Assembly: GCF_003952665.1 (NCBI RefSeq)
Contig: NZ_CP017946.1
Span: 2,790,001 to 2,854,000, forward strand
Reading direction: 5' to 3'
DNA from: Bosea sp. Tri-49
GTDB lineage: Bacteria > Pseudomonadota > Alphaproteobacteria > Rhizobiales > Beijerinckiaceae
Length of the DNA: 64,000 nt
Shown: positions 16,621 to 25,750 of the stretch, in pieces
How positions within the stretch are numbered: position 1 is the stretch's first letter
Layout: every line of letters begins with the position of its first letter
Notes under the pieces: generated by a model
Seen by the model: the letters and a program-made list of their open reading frames with translations, nothing else
What the model was told of the DNA's origin: nothing
Databases searched by the model: none
Made by a program: the position numbers and the translations under genes

Positions 16621-17573
16621 CGCCCGCCCTCCTCGCGCTGCGGCTTGCCGCCCTTGCCTGCGACGATGCCGTAGAGCCCGGCCGGCGCAAAGAAGATGAT
16701 GACCAGCAGCATGACGCCGAGCACGGCATGCCAGGTCTCGGGCGCGTAGACCGCCGCATAGCCGCGGATGATCTGGAACATCAGCGCGCCCAGGAAAGGA
16801 CCGGCGACGCCGCCGATGCCGCCCAGGATCGCGATGAAGACGAACTCGCCCGAGCGCACCCAATAGGCCAGTTCCGGCGTGACGTGGCCGGAGACCAGCG
16901 CGATGATCGCGCCCCCCAGTCCCGCCAGCAGGCCGGAGAGCAGATAGGCGCCATAGAGCACTTTTCTCGGGGATACGCCGAGATATTCGAGCCTGGTCTC
17001 GTTCGACTTGATCGCTTCCAGCGCCTTGCCGCCGGGCGAGAGCAAGTAGCGGGCGACGAAGAGCGCGGCGAGGATGCAAAGCACCAGCGTGACATAGAAG
17101 GTCGCGAGCTCGAACTGCTCGCGGCCGAATTCGATGCCGGCGAAGGTCGGCCGCGGCACGCGCTTGCCGTCGGCGCCGCCGGTGATCGAGAAGAGCTTTT
17201 CCAGCAGCGAGAAGAACACCATCGAGATCGCGAGGTTGAGCATGCCGAAGAAGATCGCGCGGTAACGCACGACGAAGAGGCCGACGATCGCCGCGAGCAG
17301 GCCCGACGCCGCCATGCCGACCGGGATCAGGATCAGAGCCTCGTGCCCGACCTTGGCCGCCGCCATGAAAGCGACCGCATAGGCGCTGAACGAGAAGAAC
17401 AGACCGTGGCCGAAGGAGACCTGGCCGGCGCGCAGCAGCACCATGATGCCGAGCGCCGCCAGGCCTTCACAGAGCGCGACGGTCAGGATCACCGTCGACC
17501 AGGGCGAGAACAGCGGGAAGACCGCGAGCGCCGCGATCAGCGCGAGGCCGAAGACGAGCTGGCGCGCCATCAC
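16617..17573 (-). CDS. livM: Second Liv importer, permease (LivM family)
   Basis: This membrane protein of about 318 residues has the LivM-type segments GQVSFGHGLFFSFSAYAVAF and a cytoplasmic ATPase-contact loop (IKSNETRLEYLGVSP). The start is either GTG at 17573 or ATG at 17570, both touching the livH stop, so translation is coupled. The N-terminus (MARQLVFGLALIAALAVFPL) is the first membrane segment. It works with the LivH homolog upstream. Confidence 0.9.
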   Translation of the reverse strand: MMARQLVFGLALIAALAVFPLFSPWSTVILTVALCEGLAALGIMVLLRAGQVSFGHGLFFSFSAYAVAFMAAAKVGHEALILIPVGMAASGLLAAIVGLFVVRYRAIFFGMLNLAISMVFFSLLEKLFSITGGADGKRVPRPTFAGIEFGREQFELATFYVTLVLCILAALFVARYLLSPGGKALEAIKSNETRLEYLGVSPRKVLYGAYLLSGLLAGLGGAIIALVSGHVTPELAYWVRSGEFVFIAILGGIGGVAGPFLGALMFQIIRGYAAVYAPETWHAVLGVMLLVIIFFAPAGLYGIVAGKGGKPQREEGGR

Positions 17574-18475
17574 ACCTTCCTCGTCTGCACGGTCGAGAAC
17601 AGGCCCTGCGGACGGACCAGCAGCACGAGCATCATGATGAGATAGGGGATCAGCACGTCGAATTCCGGCGCGAAATAGACCGCGGCCGAGCGGCCGAGGC
17701 CGATCAGCAGCGCCGCCACCGCCGCGCCCTCGATCCGGCCGAGCCCGGCGGTCGCGGCGACCGCAAAGGAGAGGACGAGCGTGCCGGCGCCGATGCCCGG
17801 GGTCAGCGACGTCGTGGCCGAGGCGAGCGCGCCGCCGAGCGCGGCCAGGAAGGCGCCGATGATGAAGGTGATCAGGTAGACCCGCGCCGCGTCGATGCCC
17901 ATCGCAGTCGCGGCTTCGCGATCCTGCGTCACCGCGACGATGGCGCGGCCGAAGCTGGTACGGCGCAGGAAGAATCGCAGGCCCAGAAGCACCGCGAGCG
18001 CGACAAGCGGCATCAGGACGAGCTGGTAGGTCGTGTAGAAGATGCCGAAGACCTCGACCGTGCCGAGCCAGTTCATCGGCGCGTTGGCGAAATAGGGCTG
18101 CACGCCGAAGACGACCTTCTGCGCGTCCTCGAGGATCATGAAGACGGCGAAGGTGACGATGAGCTGCAGCACCTCCTCCTTGCCATAGACGCGGCGCAGC
18201 AGCGCGACCTCCACGAGGCCGCCGACGAGGATGCCGACCAGCGCGGCCGCAATCAGCAAGGTCGGGAAGGCGAGCCAGGTCGGCAGCCCGGCCGTGCCGA
18301 TGGCGAGCACGCCCGCCGCCGCGACATAGGCGCCGATCGCATAGAACGAGCCATGGGCGACGTTGACGATGCCGAGCACGCCAAAGATCAGCGACAGCCC
18401 GACCGCGACAAGGAAGATCAGCGAGCCATAGGCGAGGCCGTCGAGCGCGGCGAGGAGGAGCATTTCAGGAGGCAT
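17570..18475 (-). CDS. livH: Second Liv importer, permease (LivH family)
   Basis: This 301-residue membrane protein has the LivH-type N-terminus (DGLAYGSLIFLVAVGLSLIFG) and the VNVAHGSFY segment. The ATPase-contact loop is VTQDREAATAMGID. An internal Met at 18463 is a possible later start; I kept 18475. A palindromic element lies between it and the binding-protein gene, as in the first Liv operon. Confidence 0.9.
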   Translation of the reverse strand: MPPEMLLLAALDGLAYGSLIFLVAVGLSLIFGVLGIVNVAHGSFYAIGAYVAAAGVLAIGTAGLPTWLAFPTLLIAAALVGILVGGLVEVALLRRVYGKEEVLQLIVTFAVFMILEDAQKVVFGVQPYFANAPMNWLGTVEVFGIFYTTYQLVLMPLVALAVLLGLRFFLRRTSFGRAIVAVTQDREAATAMGIDAARVYLITFIIGAFLAALGGALASATTSLTPGIGAGTLVLSFAVAATAGLGRIEGAAVAALLIGLGRSAAVYFAPEFDVLIPYLIMMLVLLVRPQGLFSTVQTRKV

Positions 18476-18515
18476 GCGTTCCGTTCTTCAGGTTTTGACC
18501 GAGGCGCGGCGCCGC

Positions 18516-18599
18516 CATTGCGAGGAGGCGAAGCCGACGAAGCAATCCAGGGCGGGCAGTGCGCGACGCTGGATTGCTTCGCTGCGCTCGCAATGACGC
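18516..18599. repeat. Palindromic intergenic element, family B
   Basis: Nested inverted repeats make up this element: CATTGCGAG (18516-18524) with CTCGCAATG (18587-18595), and inside them GAAGCAATCCAG (18539-18550) with its exact complement (18569-18580). It separates the binding-protein gene from livH in the second Liv operon. The sequence differs from family A at 2216, although the position within the operon is the same. Confidence 0.8.
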
Positions 18600-18616
18600 G
18601 AGCCTGAGCCGACTGC

Positions 18617-19912
18617 TCACTTCGCGTAGTCGAAGGTCTCGATCGACTTGTCGGTGACGAGGTCGGGCTTCACCTTGGCGAACCAGTCGAGCGATTTCTC
18701 GCCGAGCGGCGTGGTCACCAGCTTGCCGGGATAGAGCGCCATCTTGTCATAGACGGCGAAGGGATAGTCCGGCACGCGCTTGGTGGTGCCGAGCAGCTGG
18801 TCCTCCAGCCCCTGATGGTCCTGGCGGATGGTGATCGTGCCGGTCAGCGACTTGAACTCCAGCCCCTCGAAGGCGGCGATGACCTCTTCCTTGCTCGGCC
18901 ATTTGCCGCCCGCGCCCGCCTTCTCATAGGCCTTCACCAGCCCGGTCAGGGCCTGCTGCATGTGGAAGGTCGGGTAGATCGGATAGACGCCGGTCTTGTC
19001 CTTGTAAGCCTTGACGAAGCCCTGCATCTCCGGCGTGTTCTTGTATTTCGGGTGCAGCCAGTAATGGTCGCCGCGCGAACCGACGATCACGCCCTCCGGC
19101 AGGACGTTGCCGAGCCGCTCCAGCGAGCTTTCCGCCAGCGGCAGCACGAAGGTTGACTGCTTCAGCAGGCCGCGCGCCGCCGCCTGCTGGACGAAGGTGT
19201 CGAGATCGCCACCCCAGGAGGTCGAGATCACCACGTCGGGCCGCAGCGCCGAAAGCCGCGTGATCTCGGTCGAGAAGTCAGGCGCGCCGAATTTCGGGAA
19301 GAGCTCGGCGACGACCTTGACGTCGGGCTTCAGCGCCTTGAGGCCGGCCTGCAGCAGGGCCCAGGATTCACGGCCCCAGGCATAGTCCTGGTTGACGACC
19401 GCGACCGATTTGAAGTCGGGCTTCACCTTCATCAGGTAGAGCAGCGTCGCCATCATCTCGGCGCCGGCATGGGCCTGGGTCCGGACCGAATACTTCCACT
19501 TGCCGTCCTCGAAGATGGTCTGCGTGCCGCAATCCCACATCACGTTGACGACCTTGAGGTCCTCTGCGACCGGCGCGAGCGCGTTGCAGGAGCCGGACGA
19601 GATCGCGCCCAGCATCACCTGCGCGCCCTGCTCCTGCACGACGCGGCGATACTCGGAAAGCAGCTGGTTGGTGCCGGCGCCCTCGTCGACATAGACCGGC
19701 TTCAGGGGCACGCCGAGCACACCACCCTTGGCGTTGATCTCCGCGATCAGGAGATCGGCGGCATTGCGGCCGGGCACGCCGAAGACCGACGCTGGACCCG
19801 AGAGGAAGGTCGCGATCCCGACGACCAGTTCCTTCGGCTTGTCCTGCGCCAGAGCCGAGCCTGCGAGCAGCGTTCCCGCCAGCGCGGCAATCGCCAGTTT
19901 CATCGTCTTCAT
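18617..19912 (-). CDS. Second Liv importer, substrate-binding protein
   Basis: This 431-residue periplasmic binding protein of the Liv/amide family has a Sec signal peptide (MKTMKLAIAALAGTLLAGSALAQ). The ATG at 19912 follows GGGAGG; open frame further upstream lacks both. It is the first gene of the minus-strand operon (binding protein, livH, livM, livG, livF, aldehyde dehydrogenase) and is divergent from a CoA-transferase gene. The ligand is probably the organic acid metabolised by that divergent cluster, which is inference from position. Confidence 0.9.
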   Translation of the reverse strand: MKTMKLAIAALAGTLLAGSALAQDKPKELVVGIATFLSGPASVFGVPGRNAADLLIAEINAKGGVLGVPLKPVYVDEGAGTNQLLSEYRRVVQEQGAQVMLGAISSGSCNALAPVAEDLKVVNVMWDCGTQTIFEDGKWKYSVRTQAHAGAEMMATLLYLMKVKPDFKSVAVVNQDYAWGRESWALLQAGLKALKPDVKVVAELFPKFGAPDFSTEITRLSALRPDVVISTSWGGDLDTFVQQAAARGLLKQSTFVLPLAESSLERLGNVLPEGVIVGSRGDHYWLHPKYKNTPEMQGFVKAYKDKTGVYPIYPTFHMQQALTGLVKAYEKAGAGGKWPSKEEVIAAFEGLEFKSLTGTITIRQDHQGLEDQLLGTTKRVPDYPFAVYDKMALYPGKLVTTPLGEKSLDWFAKVKPDLVTDKSIETFDYAK

Positions 19913-20157
19913 GAGTGTCCTCCCTGAACCTCGCGCGACAGTGGGCGCTCTTGAACGGCGCCTCGTGTCCATCAAAGGGGCGCATAGCCGCCCCGGCCGG
20001 ACAAGTAGGATAAAGCGATGAAGGCCAGACGCTTTTTCTATGGAGCCGCATCGGCTTAGCGAGCCGACGGCGCTATGGCGGCCATCGCAAAACGCTATTT
20101 GACTTCGAGGGCGCGACATCGGTGTCTCGCGCAAAATGAACGGCGCGTGGCGATCTG
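19913..20157. promoter_or_regulatory. Divergent promoter region of the second catabolic locus
   Basis: This 245-bp gap separates the importer operon (leftward) from the CoA-transferase operon (rightward) and must hold both promoters. An A/T-richer patch near 20090 (AAAACGCTATTTG) stands out from the GC-rich surroundings. I see no convincing long dyad and no regulator gene next to it. Confidence 0.4.
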
Positions 20158-21300
20158 ATGACGAATGCTCTCGATGGAATCCTGGTGGTGGCGCTGGAGC
20201 AGGCGGTGGCCGCTCCGATGGCGAGCTGCCGCCTCGCCGATGCCGGCGCGCGCGTCATCAAGCTCGAGCGCGAGGAAGGCGATTTCTCGCGTGGCTATGA
20301 CGACTATGCGCAGGGCCTGTCGTCCTATTTCGTCTGGATCAATCGCGGCAAGGAATCCTGCCGGGTCGACCTCAAGGACAAGAAGGACCTCGCTCTGGTC
20401 GAGGCGATGCTCGCCGAGGCCGACGTCTTCATCCAGAACTTTGCCCCCGGCGCGACCGACCGTCTCGGCATCGGCAGCGAGGCTTTGCGCCAGCGACACC
20501 GCAAGCTGATCACCTGCGACATCTCCGGCTACGCACCCGGCACACCGCATTACACCCGCAAGGCCTATGACCTCCTGATCCAGGCGGAAGCGGGTCTTGC
20601 CGCCGTCACCGGCAGCCCTGACTCCGGTCCGACACGGATCGGCGTCTCGATCGCCGACATCGCCACCGGCAACGCCGCCTATGCCGCGATCCTTGAGGCG
20701 TTGATCCGGCGCGGACGCACCGGCGAAGGCTCGCGCATCCAGCTCTCACTGTTCGACACCATCGCCGACCTGATGAATGTGCCCTATCTGACCCGGCGCT
20801 ATGGCGGCATCGAACCACCGCGGCTCGGCCTCGCCCATCCCTCGATCGCGCCCTATGGCGTCTTCCGGCTCGCCGATGCCGAGGTGCTGATCTCGATCCA
20901 GAGCGAGCGCGAATGGCAGATCCTGGCTCGCGACGTGCTCGGCGATGTCAGCCTCCTGGAAGACGCGCGCTTCGCCAGCAATGTGCTGCGCGTGCGCAAC
21001 CGCCCTGCCCTCGATGCAGCGATCCAGGCGATCCTCGAAACCCGCCGCTATGCCGAGACAGCAGCGGGGCTCGATGCAGCCCGTATCGCGTTTGGCACGG
21101 TCTCGACGGTCGCCGATCTGATCGACCATCCAGCCGTAACGGCGTTGCCGGTTCCGACGCCGAATGGGCCTGTCGAGGTGCTGGCGCCGCCGACACTGGT
21201 GGACGGCAAGCGCGTGCCGATGCGCGCAATCCCGGGCCTCGGCGAGCATGACGAAGCGTTGCGCCGCGAGTTTACGGCGAAAGCGGCGCGATCAGCGTGA
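20158..21300 (+). CDS. CaiB/BaiF-family (class III) CoA-transferase
   Basis: This 380-residue enzyme belongs to the formyl-CoA/carnitine CoA-transferase family and moves CoA from a donor thioester to a free acid. The N-terminal EQAVAAPMASCRLADAGARVIKLE segment is family-typical. The catalytic Asp is Asp167 in GVSIADIATG. It is the first gene of a three-gene operon with acyl-CoA dehydrogenase (1 bp downstream) and an HTD2-type hydratase. It likely activates the imported acid. The acid could be a branched or dicarboxylic one such as an itaconate-, mesaconate- or methylsuccinate-like compound, but the sequence does not settle this. Confidence 0.9.
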   Translation: MTNALDGILVVALEQAVAAPMASCRLADAGARVIKLEREEGDFSRGYDDYAQGLSSYFVWINRGKESCRVDLKDKKDLALVEAMLAEADVFIQNFAPGATDRLGIGSEALRQRHRKLITCDISGYAPGTPHYTRKAYDLLIQAEAGLAAVTGSPDSGPTRIGVSIADIATGNAAYAAILEALIRRGRTGEGSRIQLSLFDTIADLMNVPYLTRRYGGIEPPRLGLAHPSIAPYGVFRLADAEVLISIQSEREWQILARDVLGDVSLLEDARFASNVLRVRNRPALDAAIQAILETRRYAETAAGLDAARIAFGTVSTVADLIDHPAVTALPVPTPNGPVEVLAPPTLVDGKRVPMRAIPGLGEHDEALRREFTAKAARSA

Positions 21301-21301
21301 G

Positions 21302-22465
21302 ATGAGCATGACGACACCCAACAATCACACCGACATCCGCGAGGCGGTCGCCAAGCTGTGCGCGGATTATCCGGGCGAGTACTGGCGCAAGCTCGATCGC
21401 GAGATGGCCTATCCGGCCGAGTTCGTGACGGCGCTCACCGAAAGCGGCTTCCTCTCGGCACTGATCCCGGAGGAGTATGGCGGCGCAGGCCTCACCCTCT
21501 CGGCCGCGGCGGCGATCATGGAGGAGATCCAGCGCCAGGGCTGCAATGGCGGCGCCTGCCACGCCCAGATGTATGTGATGGGCACGGTGCTGCGCCATGG
21601 CAGCGCCGAGCAGAAGCAGCGCTATCTGCCCAGGATCGCCTCGGGCGAGCTCAGGTTGCAGGCCTTCGGCGTCACCGAGCCGACCAGTGGCACCGACACC
21701 ACCGCCTTGCGCACCACCGCTCGGCGCGAGGGCGACCACTACGTCGTCAACGGCCAGAAGATCTGGACCAGCCGGGCGGCGCAATCGGACCTGATGCTGC
21801 TGCTCGCCCGCACCACGCCGCGCGATCAGGTGCAAAAGCGCACCGATGGGCTCTCGGTCTTCATCCTCGACATGCGCGAGGCGCTGCAGGCCGGCCTCAC
21901 CATCCGGCCGATCCGCACGATGATGAACCACGCCACCACCGAGGTCTTCTTCGACAACGTCAAGGTCCCGGCGGCCAACCTCGTCGGCGAGGAAGGCAAG
22001 GGCTTCCGCTATATCCTCTCCGGCATGAACGCCGAGCGTATCCTAATCGCGGCCGAATGCGTCGGCGACGCCAAATGGTTCATCGACAAGGCCTCGAACT
22101 ACGCGAAAGAGCGCCAGGTCTTCGGCCGGCCGATCGGCCAGAACCAGGGCATCCAGTTCCCGATCGCGAGGGCCTACGCCAATATGCGCGCGGCCGAACT
22201 GATGGTGCGCGAGGCGATCAGGCTCTACGAGGCTGGCGCCAATCCCGGCGCCGAGGCCAACATGGCCAAGCTGCTCGCGGCGGATGCGTCCTTCGAGGCG
22301 GCCAATGCCTGTATCCAGACCCATGGCGGCTTCGGCTTCGCCGAGGAATACGACATCGAGCGCAAGTTCCGCGAGACGCGGCTCTACCAGGTCGCGCCGA
22401 TCTCGACCAACCTGATCCTGTCCTATCTCGCCGAGCATGTGCTCGGCATGCCACGCAGCTATTGA
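21302..22465 (+). CDS. Acyl-CoA dehydrogenase
   Basis: This 387-residue FAD enzyme introduces a 2,3-double bond into an acyl-CoA and passes electrons to ETF. It has the flavin and substrate segments FGVTEPTSGTD and QKIWTSRA, and the C-terminal HGGFGFAEEYDIER. The usual C-terminal catalytic Glu (YEGT) is replaced by YQVAPIST. A Glu at residue 245 (GMNAERI) sits where isovaleryl-CoA and long-chain dehydrogenases carry their base. The ATG at 21302 is one base after the CoA-transferase stop, and the hydratase gene starts 5 bp after its end. Confidence 0.92.
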   Translation: MSMTTPNNHTDIREAVAKLCADYPGEYWRKLDREMAYPAEFVTALTESGFLSALIPEEYGGAGLTLSAAAAIMEEIQRQGCNGGACHAQMYVMGTVLRHGSAEQKQRYLPRIASGELRLQAFGVTEPTSGTDTTALRTTARREGDHYVVNGQKIWTSRAAQSDLMLLLARTTPRDQVQKRTDGLSVFILDMREALQAGLTIRPIRTMMNHATTEVFFDNVKVPAANLVGEEGKGFRYILSGMNAERILIAAECVGDAKWFIDKASNYAKERQVFGRPIGQNQGIQFPIARAYANMRAAELMVREAIRLYEAGANPGAEANMAKLLAADASFEAANACIQTHGGFGFAEEYDIERKFRETRLYQVAPISTNLILSYLAEHVLGMPRSY

Positions 22466-22470
22466 GCCCA

Positions 22471-23310
22471 ATGAACATCGACCATCTGAAATCCTGGATC
22501 GGCAAGACCGAAGCTGCCTCCGACCTGATCACGCCGCGGCTTGTCGCCAGCTATGAAGCAACCTTTGCACCGCATCTCGCACCCTATGCCGCAGGCGAAG
22601 CACCGCTCGCCTTGCATTGGTGCCTCGCCCCGCCGATCTCGCCGATGGCTGCGCTCGGCCGGGACGGACACGCCGCCAAGGGTGAGTTCCTGCCGCCGGT
22701 CGAGCTGCCGCGGCGGATGTGGGCCGGCGGGCGGATCGAGACCATCGCGCCCTTGCGGACCGGCGACGAGGTCACCCGCCGTTCGACCATCGGCGACGTC
22801 ACCTGGAAGGAGGGCCGCACCGGTCCGCTCTGCTTCGTCGCGGTCGATCATGACCTCGTCACGGCCCGCGGCATCGCGCTGCGCGAGCGCCATAACATCG
22901 TCTATCGCGAGGCGGCCAAGCCGGGCGAAGAACCGCCGCCTGCTCCGGTCCCGGTCGAACCGCGTCCGGCCGACCTGACCTGGACGGTCGAGGCGAACCC
23001 GGTACTGCTGTTCCGCTATTCGGCGATCACCTTCAACAGCCACCGCATCCATTACGACCAGCCCTATGTCACCGGCGTCGAGGGCTATGGCGGGCTCGTC
23101 GTGCACGGGCCGATCCAGGCGACGCTGATCATGAACATCATCGCGACGCTGTCGGGCGGTGAGCCGGTCCGGCTCGACTATCGCGGACTCGCACCGCTGA
23201 TCGCGGGCGAGGCCTTCCAGGTGAAGGCGAAGCGGCTGAAGGACGGCGCGATAGCTGCCTGGACCGAAGGTGCCGACGGGCGGGTAAGGATGGAGGGCGT
23301 GAGCCGCTAG
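22471..23310 (+). CDS. HTD2/MaoC-type (FAS1-like) acyl-CoA hydratase
   Basis: This 279-residue protein of the double hot-dog dehydratase family resembles mesaconyl-C4-CoA hydratase and itaconyl-CoA hydratase. The N-terminal half carries the FAS1-like dehydratase domain (PPVELPRRMWAGGRIE). The C-terminal half has the hydratase segment SAITFNSHRIHYDQPY, whose Asn-Ser-His and Tyr-Asp match the MaoC active site, followed by VHGPIQATL. It would hydrate the enoyl-CoA made by the dehydrogenase upstream. No lyase or thiolase for the next step is in the window. Confidence 0.85.
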   Translation: MNIDHLKSWIGKTEAASDLITPRLVASYEATFAPHLAPYAAGEAPLALHWCLAPPISPMAALGRDGHAAKGEFLPPVELPRRMWAGGRIETIAPLRTGDEVTRRSTIGDVTWKEGRTGPLCFVAVDHDLVTARGIALRERHNIVYREAAKPGEEPPPAPVPVEPRPADLTWTVEANPVLLFRYSAITFNSHRIHYDQPYVTGVEGYGGLVVHGPIQATLIMNIIATLSGGEPVRLDYRGLAPLIAGEAFQVKAKRLKDGAIAAWTEGADGRVRMEGVSR

Positions 23311-23384
23311 GCTCATCTTCCCCCGTGTCACGGTCCTGCCATGGTGCTAGCGTCTGTCGCAGCACCTTGCTTCAGGAGCCGATG

Positions 23385-25340
23385 ATGGACCGCGCCCCCC
23401 GTTTCAGCCGCCGTGACACGCTCAAGGCCGGGGCCGCCATCGCCGCAGCCGGCGCGCTTTCTACCCCGCTCGCAGCGCAGGCTCCGACCAAGCTCAAGCT
23501 GCGGCTGCTGGAGACCAGCGACCTCCATGTCAATGTCGTGCCTTACGATTATTTCCGCGACGCACCCGACGACACGGTCGGCCTCGCCAAGACGGCGAAC
23601 CTGATCAAGGCGGCGCAAGCGGAGACGAAGAACAGCCTGCTCTTCGACAATGGCGACTTCCTGCAGGGCTCCTCGCTCGGCGATTTCGTCGCCTACAAGA
23701 AGGGGCTGAAGGCCGGCGAGACCCATCCGATGATCGCCGCGATGAACGCCCTGCCCTATCAATGCGGCACGCTTGGCAACCACGAGTTCAATTACGGGCT
23801 GGAGTTCCTCGAGCACGGCCTCGCCCGCGCCGAATTCCCGATCATCTGCGCCAATGTCGATCGCGTTGGCGGCGGCACGCTGGTCGAGCCCTGGCGCATC
23901 TTCGAGCAGAGCTTCGAGGACGAGGCCGGGACGAGGCATGTCCTCAACATCGCGGTGATCGGCTTCGTGCCGCCGCAGATCATGCAGTGGGACAAGGGCA
24001 ATCTCGACCGCAAGGTGACGGCGACCGACATCGTCGACGCCGCGCAAAAGTACCTGCCGGAGATCGCGCTGGCCCATCCCGACCTCACCATCGCACTCTG
24101 CCATTCCGGCATCGCCGGCGGCGAGCGCAAGGGCGGCGAGGAGAACGCGGCGCTGCATCTCGCCAAGCTCGACGGCATCGACGTCGTCCTGACCGGCCAC
24201 CAGCATCTCGTCTTCCCCGGCGGCAAGGCCTTCGACGGCATTCCCGGCGTCGACAACAAGAAGGGCTCGCTGCACGGCAAGCCGGCCTGCCAGCCCGGTT
24301 TCTGGGGCTCGCATGTCGGCATCGTCGATCTCGAACTCGAAAAGCGCGACGGGCGCTGGCGCATCGCCGACTTCAAGGTCGATCCCAAGCCGATCTATGA
24401 GCGCACGCCTGATCGCAAGATCGTGCCGAAGGCGGAGGTCGAAGCGGCCGTGCTCGCCACGGTGAAGGCCGACCACGAGGCGACGCTGAGCTATATGCGC
24501 GAGCCGGTCGGCACCACGAGCGCCCCGATCAACAGCTATTTCGCCCTCGTCGCCGACGACCCGTCGGTGCAGATCGTGGCGGAGGCGCAGATCGCCTACG
24601 CCAGGCCGCTGCTGGCGCAGACGCCGCACAAGGACCTGCCCATCCTCTCGGCCGCAGCGCCGTTCAAATCGGGCGGGCGCGCCGGGCCGGCCTTCTTCAC
24701 CGACATCCCGGCCGGGCCGATCGCGATCAAGAACGTCGCCGACATCTATCTTTACCCGAACACGGTGCAGATCGTGAAAGTCACCGGCGCGCAATTGCGC
24801 GAATGGCTGGAGCGATCGGCCGGCATCTTCAATCGCATCGATCTCGCCAAGACCGACGAGCAGCCGCTGATCAACCAGGGCTTCCCGGCCTTCAATTTCG
24901 ACGTGATCGACGGCGTCACCTACCAGATCGATGTGACGCAAGCCTCCCGTTACGACGGCGACGGCAAGCTGGTGGCGCCCGACGCGCACCGCATCGTCGA
25001 CCTTGCCTACCAGGGCAAGCCGGTGGACGAAAAAGCCGAGTTCATCGTCGTCACCAATAATTACCGCGCTTCCGGCGGCGGCAATTTCCCGGGAACCAAG
25101 ACGACCGTGGTGCTGGAGGCGCCCGACCTCAACCGCGACGTCATCGTGCGCTTCATCATCGAGAAGAAGACGATCAACCCGGCCGCCGACAACAACTGGT
25201 CGCTGAAGCCCCTGCCGGCGAACGTCAACGTCACCTTCCCGACCTCGCCTGCCGCAGCCGGCAAGAAGCCCGACGCGCTGAAAGCCGAGGCGGTCGGCGA
25301 TGCCGGCGAAGGTTTTGTGAAGTACCGGCTGGGCGGATAG
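23385..25340 (+). CDS. Tat-exported bifunctional 2',3'-cyclic-nucleotide phosphodiesterase/3'-nucleotidase-like enzyme
   Basis: This 651-residue metallophosphoesterase of the 5'-nucleotidase family is closest in layout to CpdB. Metal-binding motifs appear in order: TSDLHVN, DNGDFLQGS, GNHEFNYG, CHSGIAGGE and TGHQHLVFPG. A C-terminal 5'-nucleotidase domain follows (GGRAGPAFFTD, VVTNNYRASGGGNF). The N-terminus has a Tat signal (SRRDTLKAGAAIAAAGAL), so it acts in the periplasm to scavenge nucleotides and phosphate. AGGAG is 6 bp before the ATG at 23385; the adjacent ATG at 23382 is too close to that site. Confidence 0.9.
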   Translation: MDRAPRFSRRDTLKAGAAIAAAGALSTPLAAQAPTKLKLRLLETSDLHVNVVPYDYFRDAPDDTVGLAKTANLIKAAQAETKNSLLFDNGDFLQGSSLGDFVAYKKGLKAGETHPMIAAMNALPYQCGTLGNHEFNYGLEFLEHGLARAEFPIICANVDRVGGGTLVEPWRIFEQSFEDEAGTRHVLNIAVIGFVPPQIMQWDKGNLDRKVTATDIVDAAQKYLPEIALAHPDLTIALCHSGIAGGERKGGEENAALHLAKLDGIDVVLTGHQHLVFPGGKAFDGIPGVDNKKGSLHGKPACQPGFWGSHVGIVDLELEKRDGRWRIADFKVDPKPIYERTPDRKIVPKAEVEAAVLATVKADHEATLSYMREPVGTTSAPINSYFALVADDPSVQIVAEAQIAYARPLLAQTPHKDLPILSAAAPFKSGGRAGPAFFTDIPAGPIAIKNVADIYLYPNTVQIVKVTGAQLREWLERSAGIFNRIDLAKTDEQPLINQGFPAFNFDVIDGVTYQIDVTQASRYDGDGKLVAPDAHRIVDLAYQGKPVDEKAEFIVVTNNYRASGGGNFPGTKTTVVLEAPDLNRDVIVRFIIEKKTINPAADNNWSLKPLPANVNVTFPTSPAAAGKKPDALKAEAVGDAGEGFVKYRLGG

Positions 25341-25370
25341 GTTTCCGTTCGAGGCGGAGGCCCGGTCAGA

Positions 25371-25643
25371 TCAGGACTTGTTCTTGGTCGCCCAGCAGGC
25401 CGACCCGCCCTGGACGCTGCGCCAGACGCCGTTCGACTTGCAGCCGGCAAGCGGTGGCGTGCAGACGCGGGCGATGCAGGCCGAGGGGTTGCTGCCGACC
25501 TTGTTGCAGTTCTGCTCGCAGCTCCTGAACAGAGCCGAGCAGGAACTGGTGACCTGCTTGCAGCCCTCCTGCGCGGATGCCGAACCGATGAAGGGCATAG
25601 CGAACGAGGCTGCCAAGCCTGCGATGAGCGCCAATCTGACCAT
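25371..25643 (-). CDS. Small exported cysteine-rich protein of unknown function
   Basis: This 90-residue protein has a Sec signal peptide (cleavage near ASAQ, residue 25) and a mature part of about 65 residues with eight cysteines, probably four disulfides. I do not recognise the family. It lies on the minus strand, downstream of and 107 bp from the autotransporter gene, and converges with the nucleotidase gene 30 bp away. The signal peptide and the spacing of cysteines argue that it is real. Confidence 0.75.
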   Translation of the reverse strand: MVRLALIAGLAASFAMPFIGSASAQEGCKQVTSSCSALFRSCEQNCNKVGSNPSACIARVCTPPLAGCKSNGVWRSVQGGSACWATKNKS

Positions 25644-25750
25644 GCCCGCCCCTCTGCAAATAAAGGAGCGATCGTGACGCCCTCGGCAGGCGCGTCAACG
25701 ACGCAAGGTCGGTACCTCCGCTACGCCCAAGATGGAGATGACCAGCTTCG

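Noticed and set aside
13604..16674. Two long plus-strand frames opposite the aldehyde dehydrogenase and LivF/LivG genes
   Set aside because: Low-complexity composition, whereas the minus strand has full catalytic and Walker motifs.
21358..22470. Upstream extension of the hydratase gene
   Set aside because: It is an out-of-frame shadow of the acyl-CoA dehydrogenase gene; the hydratase homology starts at 22471.
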